The notes under the pieces were generated by a model. That model ran no database searches, was not told the DNA's origin, and was given only the letters and a program-made list of their open reading frames with translations. A stretch of DNA of 64,000 nt from Phytohabitans flavus (lineage in GTDB: Bacteria > Actinomycetota > Actinomycetes > Mycobacteriales > Micromonosporaceae): NCBI RefSeq assembly GCF_011764545.1, contig NZ_AP022870.1:6454001-6518000 (forward strand). The letters run 5' to 3'. Positions 28,658 through 36,868 of this stretch are shown here, in pieces. Both the position numbers and the translations under genes were made by a program. How positions within the stretch are numbered: the first letter of the stretch is position 1; each line of letters begins with the position of its first letter.

Positions 28658-28875
28658 AGAGCCATAATCTGCTGTCAACGATCAGTTGTCACGTTTCAAT
28701 GAAGGACAAACCGGGCAGCCATCGCCTCGGGTGACGGCCTGGCAACCGATTGCCAGGCCGTTCGAGTAACCGGTATCTTGACCCGGCGACAACGTTCGCG
28801 CTGGATATGGGCACCCAGGAGCGGCGGCATGAGTGAGCGAAGCGAGCGAATCAACAGGCACAGCGTCATTGGTTG

Positions 28876-28913
28876 CTCATGCCCGCCCGCAGCGAAGCGA
28901 GGACGGGCATGAG
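28876..28913. repeat. Inverted repeat across the LacI start codon
   Basis: CTCATGCCCG (28876-28885) and CGGGCATGAG (28904-28913) are perfect 10-base arms around an 18-base centre that contains AGCGAAGCGAG. A related GAGCGAAGCGAGCG stretch lies at about 28834-28848. The right arm includes the ATG at 28909, so the hairpin would hide the start and may limit translation. GAGCGAAGCGAGC words are common dispersed repeats in actinomycetes. Confidence 0.6.
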
Positions 28914-29970
28914 TCTGGATGCAGGCGACACCCACCGAAGTAAGCCGCGGGCTCGCCGCGGCGGCGTCCGGCGCGATCCGACGGCCGCCACGATCAGCCG
29001 GGTCGCGGACGCGGCGGGGGTCTCCCGCGCGACCGTCTCCCGGGTGATGAACGGCAGCACCACGGTCGCTCCCGAGCTGGCCGCCCGCGTGCGCGCGGCC
29101 GCCGAGGCGCTCAACTACGAGCCGAGCCTCCTGGCCCGCAGCCTCGCGCTGGGGCGCACGAGCACGGTCTCGCTGATCGTGCCGGACCTGGCCAACCCGA
29201 TGTTCCAGGACATACTGCGCGGCCTCAGCACCGCCGCGGGGGCGCACGGCCACCGCCTGATGGTCGCCGAGTCCAATGAGAACGCCGAGGCCGAGCAGAT
29301 CCTGGCGGTCGAGGCGCGGCGCCGCTCGGACGGGCTTGTGCTCGCCTCATCCCGCATACCCGAGCCGCAACTGCGGGCCTTGCACGAGCGGCTCGCGCCG
29401 CTCGTGCTGCTCAACCGGGAGATCCCGGGCACCGCGGTCCCGTCACTCTCCGTCGACTACCACGCCGGCATTCGCGCGATCGTCGCCCACCTTCTCGGGT
29501 ACGGTCACCGCCGCCTCGTGTACCTCGCCGGCCCGCCCGCGAGCACCTCCAACACCGACCGGCTCGTGACGCTCCGCGCGGAGGCGGCCGGCAGCCCCGG
29601 CTTCGACCTGACCGAGCTCGACTGCGGCTCCACCTTCGAGACGGGGCACGCGGCGGCCCGGGCGGTGCTGGCGACCGGCGCGACAGCGGTGGTGGCGTTC
29701 AACGACATGGTCGCCTTCGGTGCGCTGAGCGGGCTGCACGAGCTGGGCGTCTCGGTGCCCGGACAGGTCTCCATCACCGGCTTCGACGACATCCCGTTCG
29801 CCCGCTACACGACACCGCCACTCACGACCGCCTCCATCCCGAAAAACGAGCTGGGAGGCCAGGCGTGGGAGCGGCTGTGGGCGCTGATGAGCGGCGCTTC
29901 TCCGGGCTACGACGCCCGCTTCCAGCCACGCCTTCTAGTACGCGACACGACGGGACCGGCACCAGCGTGA
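28909..29970 (+). CDS. LacI-family transcriptional regulator
   Basis: 353 residues from the ATG at 28909 (MSLDAGD); an earlier in-frame ATG would add residues encoded by a repeat. The helix-turn-helix TISRVADAAGVSRATVSRVMNG and hinge (LNYEPSLLARSLALGRTSTV) precede the periplasmic-binding fold with VPDLANPMFQDILRG and GFDDIPFARYTTPPLTT. It should bind sugar and control the divergent importer and its own operon. Its stop overlaps the GH5 start (GTGA), so regulator and enzyme are made together. Confidence 0.95.
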   Translation: MSLDAGDTHRSKPRARRGGVRRDPTAATISRVADAAGVSRATVSRVMNGSTTVAPELAARVRAAAEALNYEPSLLARSLALGRTSTVSLIVPDLANPMFQDILRGLSTAAGAHGHRLMVAESNENAEAEQILAVEARRRSDGLVLASSRIPEPQLRALHERLAPLVLLNREIPGTAVPSLSVDYHAGIRAIVAHLLGYGHRRLVYLAGPPASTSNTDRLVTLRAEAAGSPGFDLTELDCGSTFETGHAAARAVLATGATAVVAFNDMVAFGALSGLHELGVSVPGQVSITGFDDIPFARYTTPPLTTASIPKNELGGQAWERLWALMSGASPGYDARFQPRLLVRDTTGPAPA

Positions 29971-31421
29971 GTCTAGAGTGGATAGAGGTACGCGGGGACC
30001 GCCTCGTGGCCTCCTCTGGTGAGGTCGTCACGCTGGCCGGGGTCGGCCTCGGCGGCTGGCTCAACATGGAAAACTTCATCACCGGCTACCCCGGCACCGA
30101 GTCGCAGCAGCGCAAGGCGTTGCGGCGTGCGCTCGGCGAGGAGGGGTGCAGGCGGTACTTCGACCGCTTCCTCACCGACTTCTTCGACGCGGCGGACGCC
30201 CGGCACCTCGCCTCGCTCGGGCTCAACTCGGTGCGGATCCCGTTCAACTACCGGCATTTCGAAGACGACGACCGACCGTTCGCGCACAAGGCCGAGGGGT
30301 TCGCCTGGCTCGACCGCGCGATCGGGCTCTGCGCGGACGCCGGCCTGTACGCGATCCTCGACCTGCACGCGGTGCCCGGCTTCCAGAACCAGAACTGGCA
30401 CAGCGACAACCCCACCCACTGGGCGTCGTTCTGGACCCACCGCCACTTCCAGGACCGGGTCGTACACCTGTGGGAGGCGCTCGCCGACCGCTACCGCGAC
30501 AACCCGACCGTGGCTGGGTACAACCCGGTCAACGAGCCAGCCGACCCGTCCGGTGAGGTGATCGGCCCGTTCTACGCCCGGTTGGAGCGGGCCATCCGCG
30601 CGGTCGACCCGCGACACGTGCTGTTCCTGGACGGAAACCGGTACTCCACCGATTTTTCCGCCTTCACCGAGCCGTTTGCCAACACCGTCTACACAGCACA
30701 CGACTACGCGTTGCCCGGGATGGCGGCCGGCAGCGAGTACCCGGGGATGGCCCGCGGCGAGTACTTCGACCGCCAGGTGGTGGAAGAGACGTTTCTGCGG
30801 CGCACAGAGTTCATGCGCCGCACCGGTACGCCCATCTGGATCGGCGAGTTCGGCCCGGTGTACACGGGCGACCCGGCGGTGGACCAGTCGCGGCTGCGGC
30901 TGCTGCGCGACCAGCTCGACATCTACCGGGCGCACGGTGCCAGCTGGGCACTGTGGACGTCCAAGGACATCGGGCTGCAAGGCCTGGTGTACGCCGACCC
31001 GCAGAGCCCGTACCTGCGCCGGATCGCCCCGGTGCTGGAGAAGAAGGCGCGGCTGGGCGTCGACTCGTGGGGCGGCGTCGACACCGGGATCCGCGACGTG
31101 CTGGGCCCGATCGAGGAGCTGTTCGCGCGCGAGTTCCCGGACTTCCAGCCGTACCCGTGGGGCCGCCGCGCCTGGGTCAACCTGCTCGTGCGGCACATCC
31201 TGCTGGCCGAGCCGATGGTCGGTGACTTCGAGCGCTGCTTCGCCGGAGTGACGCCGGACGAGGCGGCGGAGCTGGCCGGCTCGTTCGCCTTCGACAGGTG
31301 CGTGGTGCGCACGCCGCTCGCCGACGCCCTGCGCGACCACCTGGCCGCCAGGTCAAGGTTGGGCTTGGAACGCGGGCCCGGCAGCGAGGGTCGTGGTCGG
31401 CCGACCACGACCCAGGGGTGA
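29967..31421 (+). CDS. GH5-family glycoside hydrolase
   Basis: 484 residues from a GTG at 29967 that overlaps the LacI stop. The GH5 barrel shows GVGLGGWLNMENFITGYPG, LGLNSVRIPFNYRHF, LDLHAVPGFQNQNWHSDN, the acid/base Glu in YNPVNEPADPS, and the nucleophile Glu in PIWIGEFGPVY. No signal peptide is present, so it acts on imported oligosaccharides such as cello- or gluco-oligomers. The last 15 or so codons lie inside a dispersed repeat (31377-31498), so the protein tail is not conserved family sequence. Confidence 0.9.
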   Translation: MSLEWIEVRGDRLVASSGEVVTLAGVGLGGWLNMENFITGYPGTESQQRKALRRALGEEGCRRYFDRFLTDFFDAADARHLASLGLNSVRIPFNYRHFEDDDRPFAHKAEGFAWLDRAIGLCADAGLYAILDLHAVPGFQNQNWHSDNPTHWASFWTHRHFQDRVVHLWEALADRYRDNPTVAGYNPVNEPADPSGEVIGPFYARLERAIRAVDPRHVLFLDGNRYSTDFSAFTEPFANTVYTAHDYALPGMAAGSEYPGMARGEYFDRQVVEETFLRRTEFMRRTGTPIWIGEFGPVYTGDPAVDQSRLRLLRDQLDIYRAHGASWALWTSKDIGLQGLVYADPQSPYLRRIAPVLEKKARLGVDSWGGVDTGIRDVLGPIEELFAREFPDFQPYPWGRRAWVNLLVRHILLAEPMVGDFERCFAGVTPDEAAELAGSFAFDRCVVRTPLADALRDHLAARSRLGLERGPGSEGRGRPTTTQG

Positions 31422-31498
31422 GCTTGCCCAATCGCGGAGGGTGAGGCCGCGGGAGCGACGGTCTGGACCCCCGCGGACATCGCGGTAGCTCAATCTCT
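31377..31498. repeat. Dispersed 122-base repeat, copy A
   Basis: It matches 50376-50497 over the whole 122 bases at roughly 80-85 percent by eye. It includes the perfect 24-base palindrome GGTCGTGG...CCACGACC and ends in GCGGTAGCTCAATCTC. It lies over the end of the GH5 gene and is directly followed by a hairpin. Confidence 0.75.
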
Positions 31499-31522
31499 TT
31501 CGTTCGTACCTACGACCGAAAG
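31497..31522. terminator. Hairpin after repeat A, between convergent genes
   Basis: CTTTCGTTCGTA pairs with TACGACCGAAAG over a 2-base centre, 12 positions with one mismatch. It lies between the GH5 stop and the PPOX stop and could terminate both. Confidence 0.6.
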
Positions 31523-31543
31523 ACCTTAGTCCGGGCGGTTTCT

Positions 31544-31954
31544 TCAGCCCGGACCCGCGCGGGAGATCGTGATCCGGAGGAGCAGGCGCTTGTCGCGCTC
31601 CATCGCGGCGCGGTAGTCGTCCCAGTCCGGGTGCTCGCCGGAGATGCGCCGGTAGTAGTCGACCAGCGGCTCCATCGCCTCCGGGAGGCGAAGGACCTCG
31701 GCGGTGCCCTCGACGTAGACCCACTCGCCGTAGAAGCTGTCGGGTAGGACGCACAGCACCACCCGCGGGTCGCGTTCGGCATTGCGGACCTTGACAAGCT
31801 GGTCGCGGGCGCTGATCACCACGTGACCGTCACCGTCGACACCGGCGGTCACAGGCGTCATCTGCGCCCGCCCGTCCGCGTAGTAGGTGGTCAGGACGGC
31901 CTGATGGTTACGGCTGATGAACTCGCGCGCCTTCTCGATTTCCACGACCCCCAA
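31544..31954 (-). CDS. PPOX-class flavin/F420-dependent protein
   Basis: 136 residues, usual length. The split-barrel pattern is clear: AREFISRNHQAVLTTYYADGRAQMTPVTAGVDGDGHVVISA, then KVRNAERDPRVVLCVLPD and WVYVEGTAEVLRLPEA. These enzymes reduce small molecules using F420 or FMN. The start at 31954 follows the GNAT stop by two bases, so both are likely co-transcribed. The specific substrate is unknown. Confidence 0.9.
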   Translation of the reverse strand: MGVVEIEKAREFISRNHQAVLTTYYADGRAQMTPVTAGVDGDGHVVISARDQLVKVRNAERDPRVVLCVLPDSFYGEWVYVEGTAEVLRLPEAMEPLVDYYRRISGEHPDWDDYRAAMERDKRLLLRITISRAGPG

Positions 31955-31956
31955 GG

Positions 31957-32472
31957 CTACGGGGCGATGAGCTGAAAGAGCACGTGATCCTGCCAGCTGC
32001 CGGCGATGCTGAGGTACTGCGGCGCCAAGCCGTAGCGCACGAAGCCGTTTCGCTCAAGCACCTTCTGGGACGCCAGGTTGTGCACCAGCGTGCCGGCCTG
32101 GAGCCGGTGCAGCCCGATCTCCTCGAACGCGAGCCGCGCGATCAGGGCAGCCGCCGCGGTGGCCACGCCGCGCCCGTTCGCCGCCTGGGCGACCCAGTAG
32201 CCGAGGTGGCACGACTGGAACGGGCCGCGGACGATGTCGTTGAGGTTGATCCGGCCGACCATCTCGCCGTCGTCGAGGATGACGTGCGGCACGGCCGTAC
32301 CCCGCTCGTACGCGGCCAGCCCGGTCTCGACGATCGCCAGCTGGGCCTCCACCGTGAAGTAGTCCTCGGCGCGCAACGGCTCCCACGGGGCGAGGAAGTC
32401 GCGGTTGGCCCGGATCAGGTCGGTGATGGCGGGTACGTCGTCGAGGCGCACGAGGCGGGTGGTCACAGTCAC
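31957..32472 (-). CDS. RimJ/RimL-like GNAT acetyltransferase
   Basis: 171 residues from a GTG at 32472 (VTVTTRLVRLDDV). The frame runs further up but only through low-complexity residues. The acetyl-CoA loop region is WVAQAANGRGVATAAAALIARLAF, and the C-terminal VHNLASQKVLERNGFVRYG is typical of RimJ-like N-acetyltransferases that modify ribosomal protein or amino-acid alpha-amines. It is divergent from the gene at 32503 with 30 bases between starts. Confidence 0.88.
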   Translation of the reverse strand: MTVTTRLVRLDDVPAITDLIRANRDFLAPWEPLRAEDYFTVEAQLAIVETGLAAYERGTAVPHVILDDGEMVGRINLNDIVRGPFQSCHLGYWVAQAANGRGVATAAAALIARLAFEEIGLHRLQAGTLVHNLASQKVLERNGFVRYGLAPQYLSIAGSWQDHVLFQLIAP

Positions 32473-32502
32473 GGAGACACATTCTCCACGCCGGGCGGCA
32501 TC

Positions 32503-33614
32503 ATGGAAGCAATGTGGCGGTGGTGGGAGCGGTGGCGGCGCCGCCGGCGGGAGCGCGGGCGCGGCACGGGTGCACAGGCGGCCGCGCTCCCCGAGGAGCC
32601 GATGCCCCCGATCTCGCGACGCTCGCGCGGCTCTGGCGGCTGGCGGAGGCACCCACCGTCGACGTCGTCCGAGGGTTGCCCGCGCTGCTCGAACACCCCG
32701 ACCCGGAGGTAGTGACGGCGGCCGAGGAGTTCGCAGGGACGGCGTCCGGTCCGGTGCTCTCCATGCTCTGGGGCCGGCACGCGTTCACCCCTCGGATACG
32801 CGAGCTCCTGCTGGACAATCCGCTGCCCCTGCCGGACGACGCGGTGAACGTGGCATGGTCGGTGTGGCTGTACACACCGGACCGGCGGGTATGGGAAAAG
32901 ATCGACGGCCGCACCGCCACCCACGCGGAGCGGCGGGTGAGCCACATCGTGCTGGGATTGGCGACGCCGGCCGAGACGTGGGCCGCGGCCCTGAGCGGAG
33001 GTACGTCCGACGTCGTCGTAGCGCACGCGATGACGATCTGCCGAGACCGGGGGTACGCGCCCGACGACCCGCTGGAACGGGCGGCGCTGTTCGTGTTGAC
33101 CGGGCAGGCGGCGCGATATCGCGAACTCGACCCCGAGAGCGTGCTACTGACCCACGCCTACCAGCGCGCGCCGCAGCGGTTGCGCCGCCGGCTGCGAGCC
33201 TCGATGAGCGAGCTCGAGGGTATCGACCTGGTCGGGGTGGTGTGCGGCGACGGGCGGCGGGCGATGACCGAGACCGAACGCGATTACCTGGTCCGCGGGC
33301 TGACCAGCCGGCGCGCGTGGGAGGAGCTGTGGCGGCTCGTGCTTCACCTCCCGCTGGCGCAGGCGATCCCTGTGGCCCGGATGTTCGACGGCTGGCGCCC
33401 AGCGGAGAGCCGCGACCGTGCCCTCTTCGACTGCCTGCTCTCCGTCCAAGAGCGCGATCTGCGCCGGCTGTCAACGCAGGCCCAGGCGCTCTTCGAACGG
33501 CCGCCGCACCTGCTGCGAAAAGCGATTCCGAAATACCTGGACCGGGCCGACCCGGTCATGATCGACCTGCTCCGCGCGCGGCTAGCCCATCGCAACGGCG
33601 ACGCCGCTTCCTGA
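32503..33614 (+). CDS. HEAT-like hypothetical protein (apparent frameshift)
   Basis: About 370 residues. The ATG at 32503 opens a basic, Trp/Arg-rich N-terminus (MEAMWRWWERWRRRRRERG). The frame must shift at C5 32605-32609; one added C links EEPMP with PDLATLARLWRLAEAPTVDVV. The rest is helical repeats without known catalytic motifs (LPALLEHPDPEVVTAAEEFAG, MTICRDRGYAPDDPLERAALF, RELDPESVLLTHAYQRAP), reminiscent of HEAT-like scaffolds. The family is unknown. Without the repair a start at 32514 in another frame would give a composition unlike the rest. Confidence 0.65.
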
Positions 33615-33629
33615 GGCGCCAGCGGTCGG

Positions 33630-34655
33630 TCAGGCCGGCGGCGAAGCCACGAAGGGGCCGGCGGTCAGGATGGCGCGGCACACCTCGCGCTCCGGCTCGG
33701 TGCTCGCCAGCAGGTACACCTCACGCAGGTTGCCCTCGTGGTAATAGGTGAAGTGGTCGATGATGCTGCCCACCATCGTGCGTACCGTCGACTCCAGCTC
33801 GCCGCCGGCCACACCCGTACCGAGCAGCGGGATCAGCACGCTGCGGACCGAGTCGACCGCGGCCAGCCGCTCCGCCTCGACGAGTACATTGCTGACGCAC
33901 CGGCCGATGTCGGCGACCTGCCGATAGCCCTCGCCCGGCTCGCCCCGCACGGCGGCCACGTGGATGATGTGCCGCACACGGTTGCGCCCGGCCAGCTCGC
34001 CCGAGCCGGTGGTGACGACCGACCCGGCGGCGACCGGCACGCGGCCGGCGACCTTGCGGGACAGCTCCTCCGCGATGGTGTCCTCCACGACCCGGCCCGC
34101 GCTGTCGTGCTTCGCGCCGTCAAACCGGATGATCGCCGAGATGGCGTACTCCTCGAACCGCGACATCCTCATGTCGGTGTTTTCCGAGTTGACCCATACG
34201 TCGGCGATCTGCACCCGGCGGATGTCTCCGGTGATGAAACCGACGAACGTGTCCGCGCGGTACCGCTCCCCCACGAGGCGGTAGACGAACGTCTGGCTGA
34301 AGTGGATGAGCGCGAGCCTTCCGCCTGACTGAGCGCGCACTCGGGCCGGTGGGCGCCGCGCTGGTAGCCCGTCGGCGATCCGCTCCCAGGCGTCCAGCCA
34401 CGGGCGGAGGGAAGCCACCGGGATGCCGAGCGCGCGCAGCATATCCTCGTACACATCGGCGGGTGGCAGCCGAATCCCCCGCAGGTAGGCGTCGAGCGTG
34501 CTCGGTGCCTTGTTCGTCCGCCGCCCGAGGTCACGCACGGACAGGTGCACCTGGCCCTTGCGGGCGCCACGCCGCCGCAGCTTCATGAATGCCTGCGCGA
34601 GGTCGTCCAGCGTGTGGAGGCGGCTCGGGTCGGGTGACCGCTCTGCGTGGGTCAT
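33630..34655 (-). CDS. HTH protein with C-terminal macro domain
   Basis: 341 residues from the ATG at 34655 behind GGGAG. Residues 10-85 form a helix-turn-helix region (QVHLSVRDLGRRTNKAPSTLDAYLRG, then LPPADVYEDMLRALGI), like XRE-type N-termini of actinomycete regulators. Residues 140-330 look like a macro domain: ADVWVNSENTDMRM, GSVVTTGSGELAGRNRVRHIIHVAA, then LIPLLGTGVAGGELEST. Macro domains bind or hydrolyse ADP-ribose. The fusion could sense ADP-ribose signals, or serve toxin or phage control. It is divergent from the natural-product cluster, 185 bases from the small peptide gene. Confidence 0.72.
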   Translation of the reverse strand: MTHAERSPDPSRLHTLDDLAQAFMKLRRRGARKGQVHLSVRDLGRRTNKAPSTLDAYLRGIRLPPADVYEDMLRALGIPVASLRPWLDAWERIADGLPARRPPARVRAQSGGRLALIHFSQTFVYRLVGERYRADTFVGFITGDIRRVQIADVWVNSENTDMRMSRFEEYAISAIIRFDGAKHDSAGRVVEDTIAEELSRKVAGRVPVAAGSVVTTGSGELAGRNRVRHIIHVAAVRGEPGEGYRQVADIGRCVSNVLVEAERLAAVDSVRSVLIPLLGTGVAGGELESTVRTMVGSIIDHFTYYHEGNLREVYLLASTEPEREVCRAILTAGPFVASPPA

Positions 34656-34840
34656 CCGCCACTCCCGTCGTCCGGTGCCCGCGCGGGTGCCTCCCGAGCC
34701 ATCGCGGACATTCGCGGACAGCCGGAATACGGCATCCGGAGGCACGTCGCGGCCGATGCTCTTTCCACGCGAAATTGTCGCACTGCCGGGAGATCGGCGT
34801 CACCAGCCGACGCTCCAGGCAGCGGCAGGAGGTGTGCGAG

Positions 34841-34978
34841 ATGCGTCCACGTCGATGGCCGAACAACCGGCTCCAGGACAGTCACGCCCTCGATCACGGC
34901 CCGGTCGCCGCCGTGATCGTCGAAATCGTCCGTTGGTTGGTGACCATCCTGCTGACCAGTTGGGGGTACCTCGAATGA
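34841..34978 (+). CDS. 45-residue membrane peptide coupled to LuxR gene
   Basis: A perfect AGGAGG lies eight bases before the ATG at 34841. The peptide MRPRRWPNNR... has a basic start, then a single hydrophobic helix (AAVIVEIVRWLVTILLTSW) and ends in GYLE. Its stop overlaps the start of the LuxR-type gene (ATGA), and the following gene is coupled the same way. It could be a membrane peptide that modulates the regulator, a pheromone precursor, or simply a coupling leader. It is too short for family recognition. Confidence 0.65.
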   Translation: MRPRRWPNNRLQDSHALDHGPVAAVIVEIVRWLVTILLTSWGYLE

Positions 34979-35460
34979 GTCCGGCGAGCACGAGCTCGAA
35001 TGAAAGCGTCAGCCAGTTTCCGGCCGGCCGGGCCGACCGACAGCGACTCAACGTGCGAGGGCTCACCGAGCTCCTCGCCGAGCTGGTCGGCGCCGACGCA
35101 AGCGATGTCATCGTCCTGGCGATCGTCCCCACCGACCGGCGGCCGCCGGCCCCCGAGCGGGGCCACCGACCCGAGCCCCGGCAGCGCATCCACCGCCCGG
35201 TCGGGCTGTCCAGCGCGAAGGAACGGCAGCCCGCCGACGCCGCGTGGGCGAGCCTGACCGAGCGGGAGCGTGCGGTCGCACTGCTGGCCGGACACGCCTT
35301 GACAAACCAGCAGATCGCGCACCGCCTGAAGATCTCGCCGCACACCGTGAACTTCCACCTTCGGCAGGTCTTCAAGAAGCTCTCGATCGAGTCCCGGGTG
35401 AGCCTCGCCCGGATCGTCCAGACGCGACCGTCGGTCGTGGAAACGACGGGAGCACGATGA
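34975..35460 (+). CDS. LuxR-type DNA-binding regulator
   Basis: 161 residues from the ATG at 34975, coupled to the 45-residue peptide. The first 95 residues are Pro/Arg/Ser-rich with one short helical segment (LTELLAELVGADASDVIVL) and no receiver or AHL-binding domain. The C-terminal HTH is complete: SLTERERAVALLAGHALTNQQIAHRLKISPHTVNFHLRQVFKKL. Its stop overlaps the PhzF-like start. It probably activates the surrounding cluster. How it senses signals is not visible. Confidence 0.85.
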   Translation: MSPASTSSNESVSQFPAGRADRQRLNVRGLTELLAELVGADASDVIVLAIVPTDRRPPAPERGHRPEPRQRIHRPVGLSSAKERQPADAAWASLTERERAVALLAGHALTNQQIAHRLKISPHTVNFHLRQVFKKLSIESRVSLARIVQTRPSVVETTGAR

Positions 35461-36227
35461 AGTTCTTCGTCGTCGACGCGTTCACCGGCAACGCGTTCTC
35501 GGGCAACCCGGCCAGCGTCGTCCTGGTCGACGGTGACTTTCCGGCGGACGGCTGGCTACAGGCGGTCGCCGCCGAGTTCCGCCACGCGGAGACCGCGTTC
35601 GTCCGCTCGTGCGGTGAGCGCGTGTGGGACCTGCGGTGGTTCACGCCGATCGTCGAGATCGACCTGTGCGGGCACGCCACGCTCGCGACCGCGCACGTAC
35701 TCGGCGGCGACAACACCTTCCGGACCCGCGGCGGCGTACTGCGGGCACGGACGTCGGAACCCGGCTGGGTGGAGCTCGACTTCCCGGCCGACCCGACCGA
35801 AGCGGTGGAGCCGACCGCGCAGCTGCGGGCGGCGCTGGGCGGTGCCGAGGTCGTGGCGGCCGGGCGGGGCAAATACGACCTGCTCGTTCAGGTGGCTTCG
35901 GAGGAGCACGTGCGGCGGCTGCGGCCGGACACCGAGGCGCTGGGCCGCATGCCGTACCGCGGCGTCCTCGTCACGGCCGCGGACGGCACCGCGAACGGCG
36001 TGGTGAGCCGCTGTTTCTACCCCGCGGTGGGTACGCCGGAGGATCCGGCCGCCGGCTCGGCGCACTGCACGATCGGCGGCTGGTGGTTCGAGCGGCTCGG
36101 CGTCGAGGAGGTCGCCGCCCGGCAGCTCTCCAAGCGCGGCGGGGCGCTGCGGGTGGCCCGGCGCGAAGGCCGGGTCCTGCTCACCGGCCAGGCGGTCACG
36201 GTCATGCGCGGCGAGCTGGTCGGCTAG
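35457..36227 (+). CDS. PhzF-family isomerase/epimerase
   Basis: 256 residues from an ATG that overlaps the LuxR stop. The family marks are FFVVDAFTGNAFSGNPASVV, the catalytic Glu in FRHAETAFV, FTPIVEIDLCGHATLATAHVL, and PEDPAAGSAHCTIGGWW. PhzF itself isomerises trans-2,3-dihydro-3-hydroxyanthranilate in phenazine synthesis, but the wider family has other substrates. Here PhzD- and PhzE-like genes lie nearby, though no PhzA/B/G, so an aminocyclohexadiene substrate is plausible but a phenazine product is not supported. Confidence 0.85.
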   Translation: MKFFVVDAFTGNAFSGNPASVVLVDGDFPADGWLQAVAAEFRHAETAFVRSCGERVWDLRWFTPIVEIDLCGHATLATAHVLGGDNTFRTRGGVLRARTSEPGWVELDFPADPTEAVEPTAQLRAALGGAEVVAAGRGKYDLLVQVASEEHVRRLRPDTEALGRMPYRGVLVTAADGTANGVVSRCFYPAVGTPEDPAAGSAHCTIGGWWFERLGVEEVAARQLSKRGGALRVARREGRVLLTGQAVTVMRGELVG

Positions 36228-36868
36228 CCACACCCGTGCAGCGCGGTGACGAGATCCTGGGTGGTCGCCGTCACCGCGCACCGCCGGGCGGCGTAGTCGA
36301 GCGCCATCAGGTGGTCCTCGGCGCTGAAGTCCGCGACCGCGTCCGCGACGAGAAACGGCTGGATGTCGTGCGAGTACGCGTCGCAGGCGGTGAGCAGGCA
36401 GCCGATGTGCGCGAAGACGCCGCAGACGACGAGTTGGTCCCGGCCCATCGCGGCAAGCTGCGCGGCGAGCCCCGTGCGGTGGAACGCGCTGTACCGGTAC
36501 TTGGTCACCACCAGGTCGCCCGGGCTCGGCGCGATCTCGTCGACGATGCCTCGCGCCTCGGTCGCGTCGGACATCCCCTCTCCCCAGACGTCGTAGAGCA
36601 ACCCACGGTCGGCGCGGGACATCCGTCCGGGTTGGACGGTGAACACCACGGGGATGCCGAGCGCCGTCGCCACGCCGCGCAGCGTGCCGATGTTGGCGAG
36701 CAGGTGATTTGTCGGCGAGCGGTCCGGCGGGAAGAACGAGACGAAGTACCGCTGCATGTCGTGGATCAGCAGTACCGCGCGGCGCGGGTCAGCCCGCCAC
36801 GCCGCTGGGCCGGGGCGCAGGTGGGCAGGGGTCGGCATCGGGTACGGCACGATCGTCGGGATCGGCAT
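36224..36868 (-). CDS. PhzD-like isochorismatase
   Basis: 214 residues. The N-terminus (MPIPTIVPYPMPTP...RAVLLIHDMQRYFVSFF) matches PhzD, with the catalytic Asp in HDMQ and Lys in VTKYRYSAF. At the place of the usual nucleophilic Cys the protein has Gly (CGVFAHIGCLLTA), the PhzD hallmark that directs vinyl-ether hydrolysis. It should turn 2-amino-2-deoxyisochorismate into 2,3-dihydro-3-hydroxyanthranilate. The start lies 80 bases inside the monooxygenase gene, with GGGAG before it. It ends tail-to-tail with the PhzF-like gene, overlapping four bases. Confidence 0.88.
   Translation of the reverse strand: MPIPTIVPYPMPTPAHLRPGPAAWRADPRRAVLLIHDMQRYFVSFFPPDRSPTNHLLANIGTLRGVATALGIPVVFTVQPGRMSRADRGLLYDVWGEGMSDATEARGIVDEIAPSPGDLVVTKYRYSAFHRTGLAAQLAAMGRDQLVVCGVFAHIGCLLTACDAYSHDIQPFLVADAVADFSAEDHLMALDYAARRCAVTATTQDLVTALHGCG

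Noticed and set aside
28829-28912. 27-codon frame MSERSERINR...
   Set aside because: It is built from the GAGCGAAGCGAGC repeat, has no ribosome site and is a typical spurious start in actinomycete genomes.
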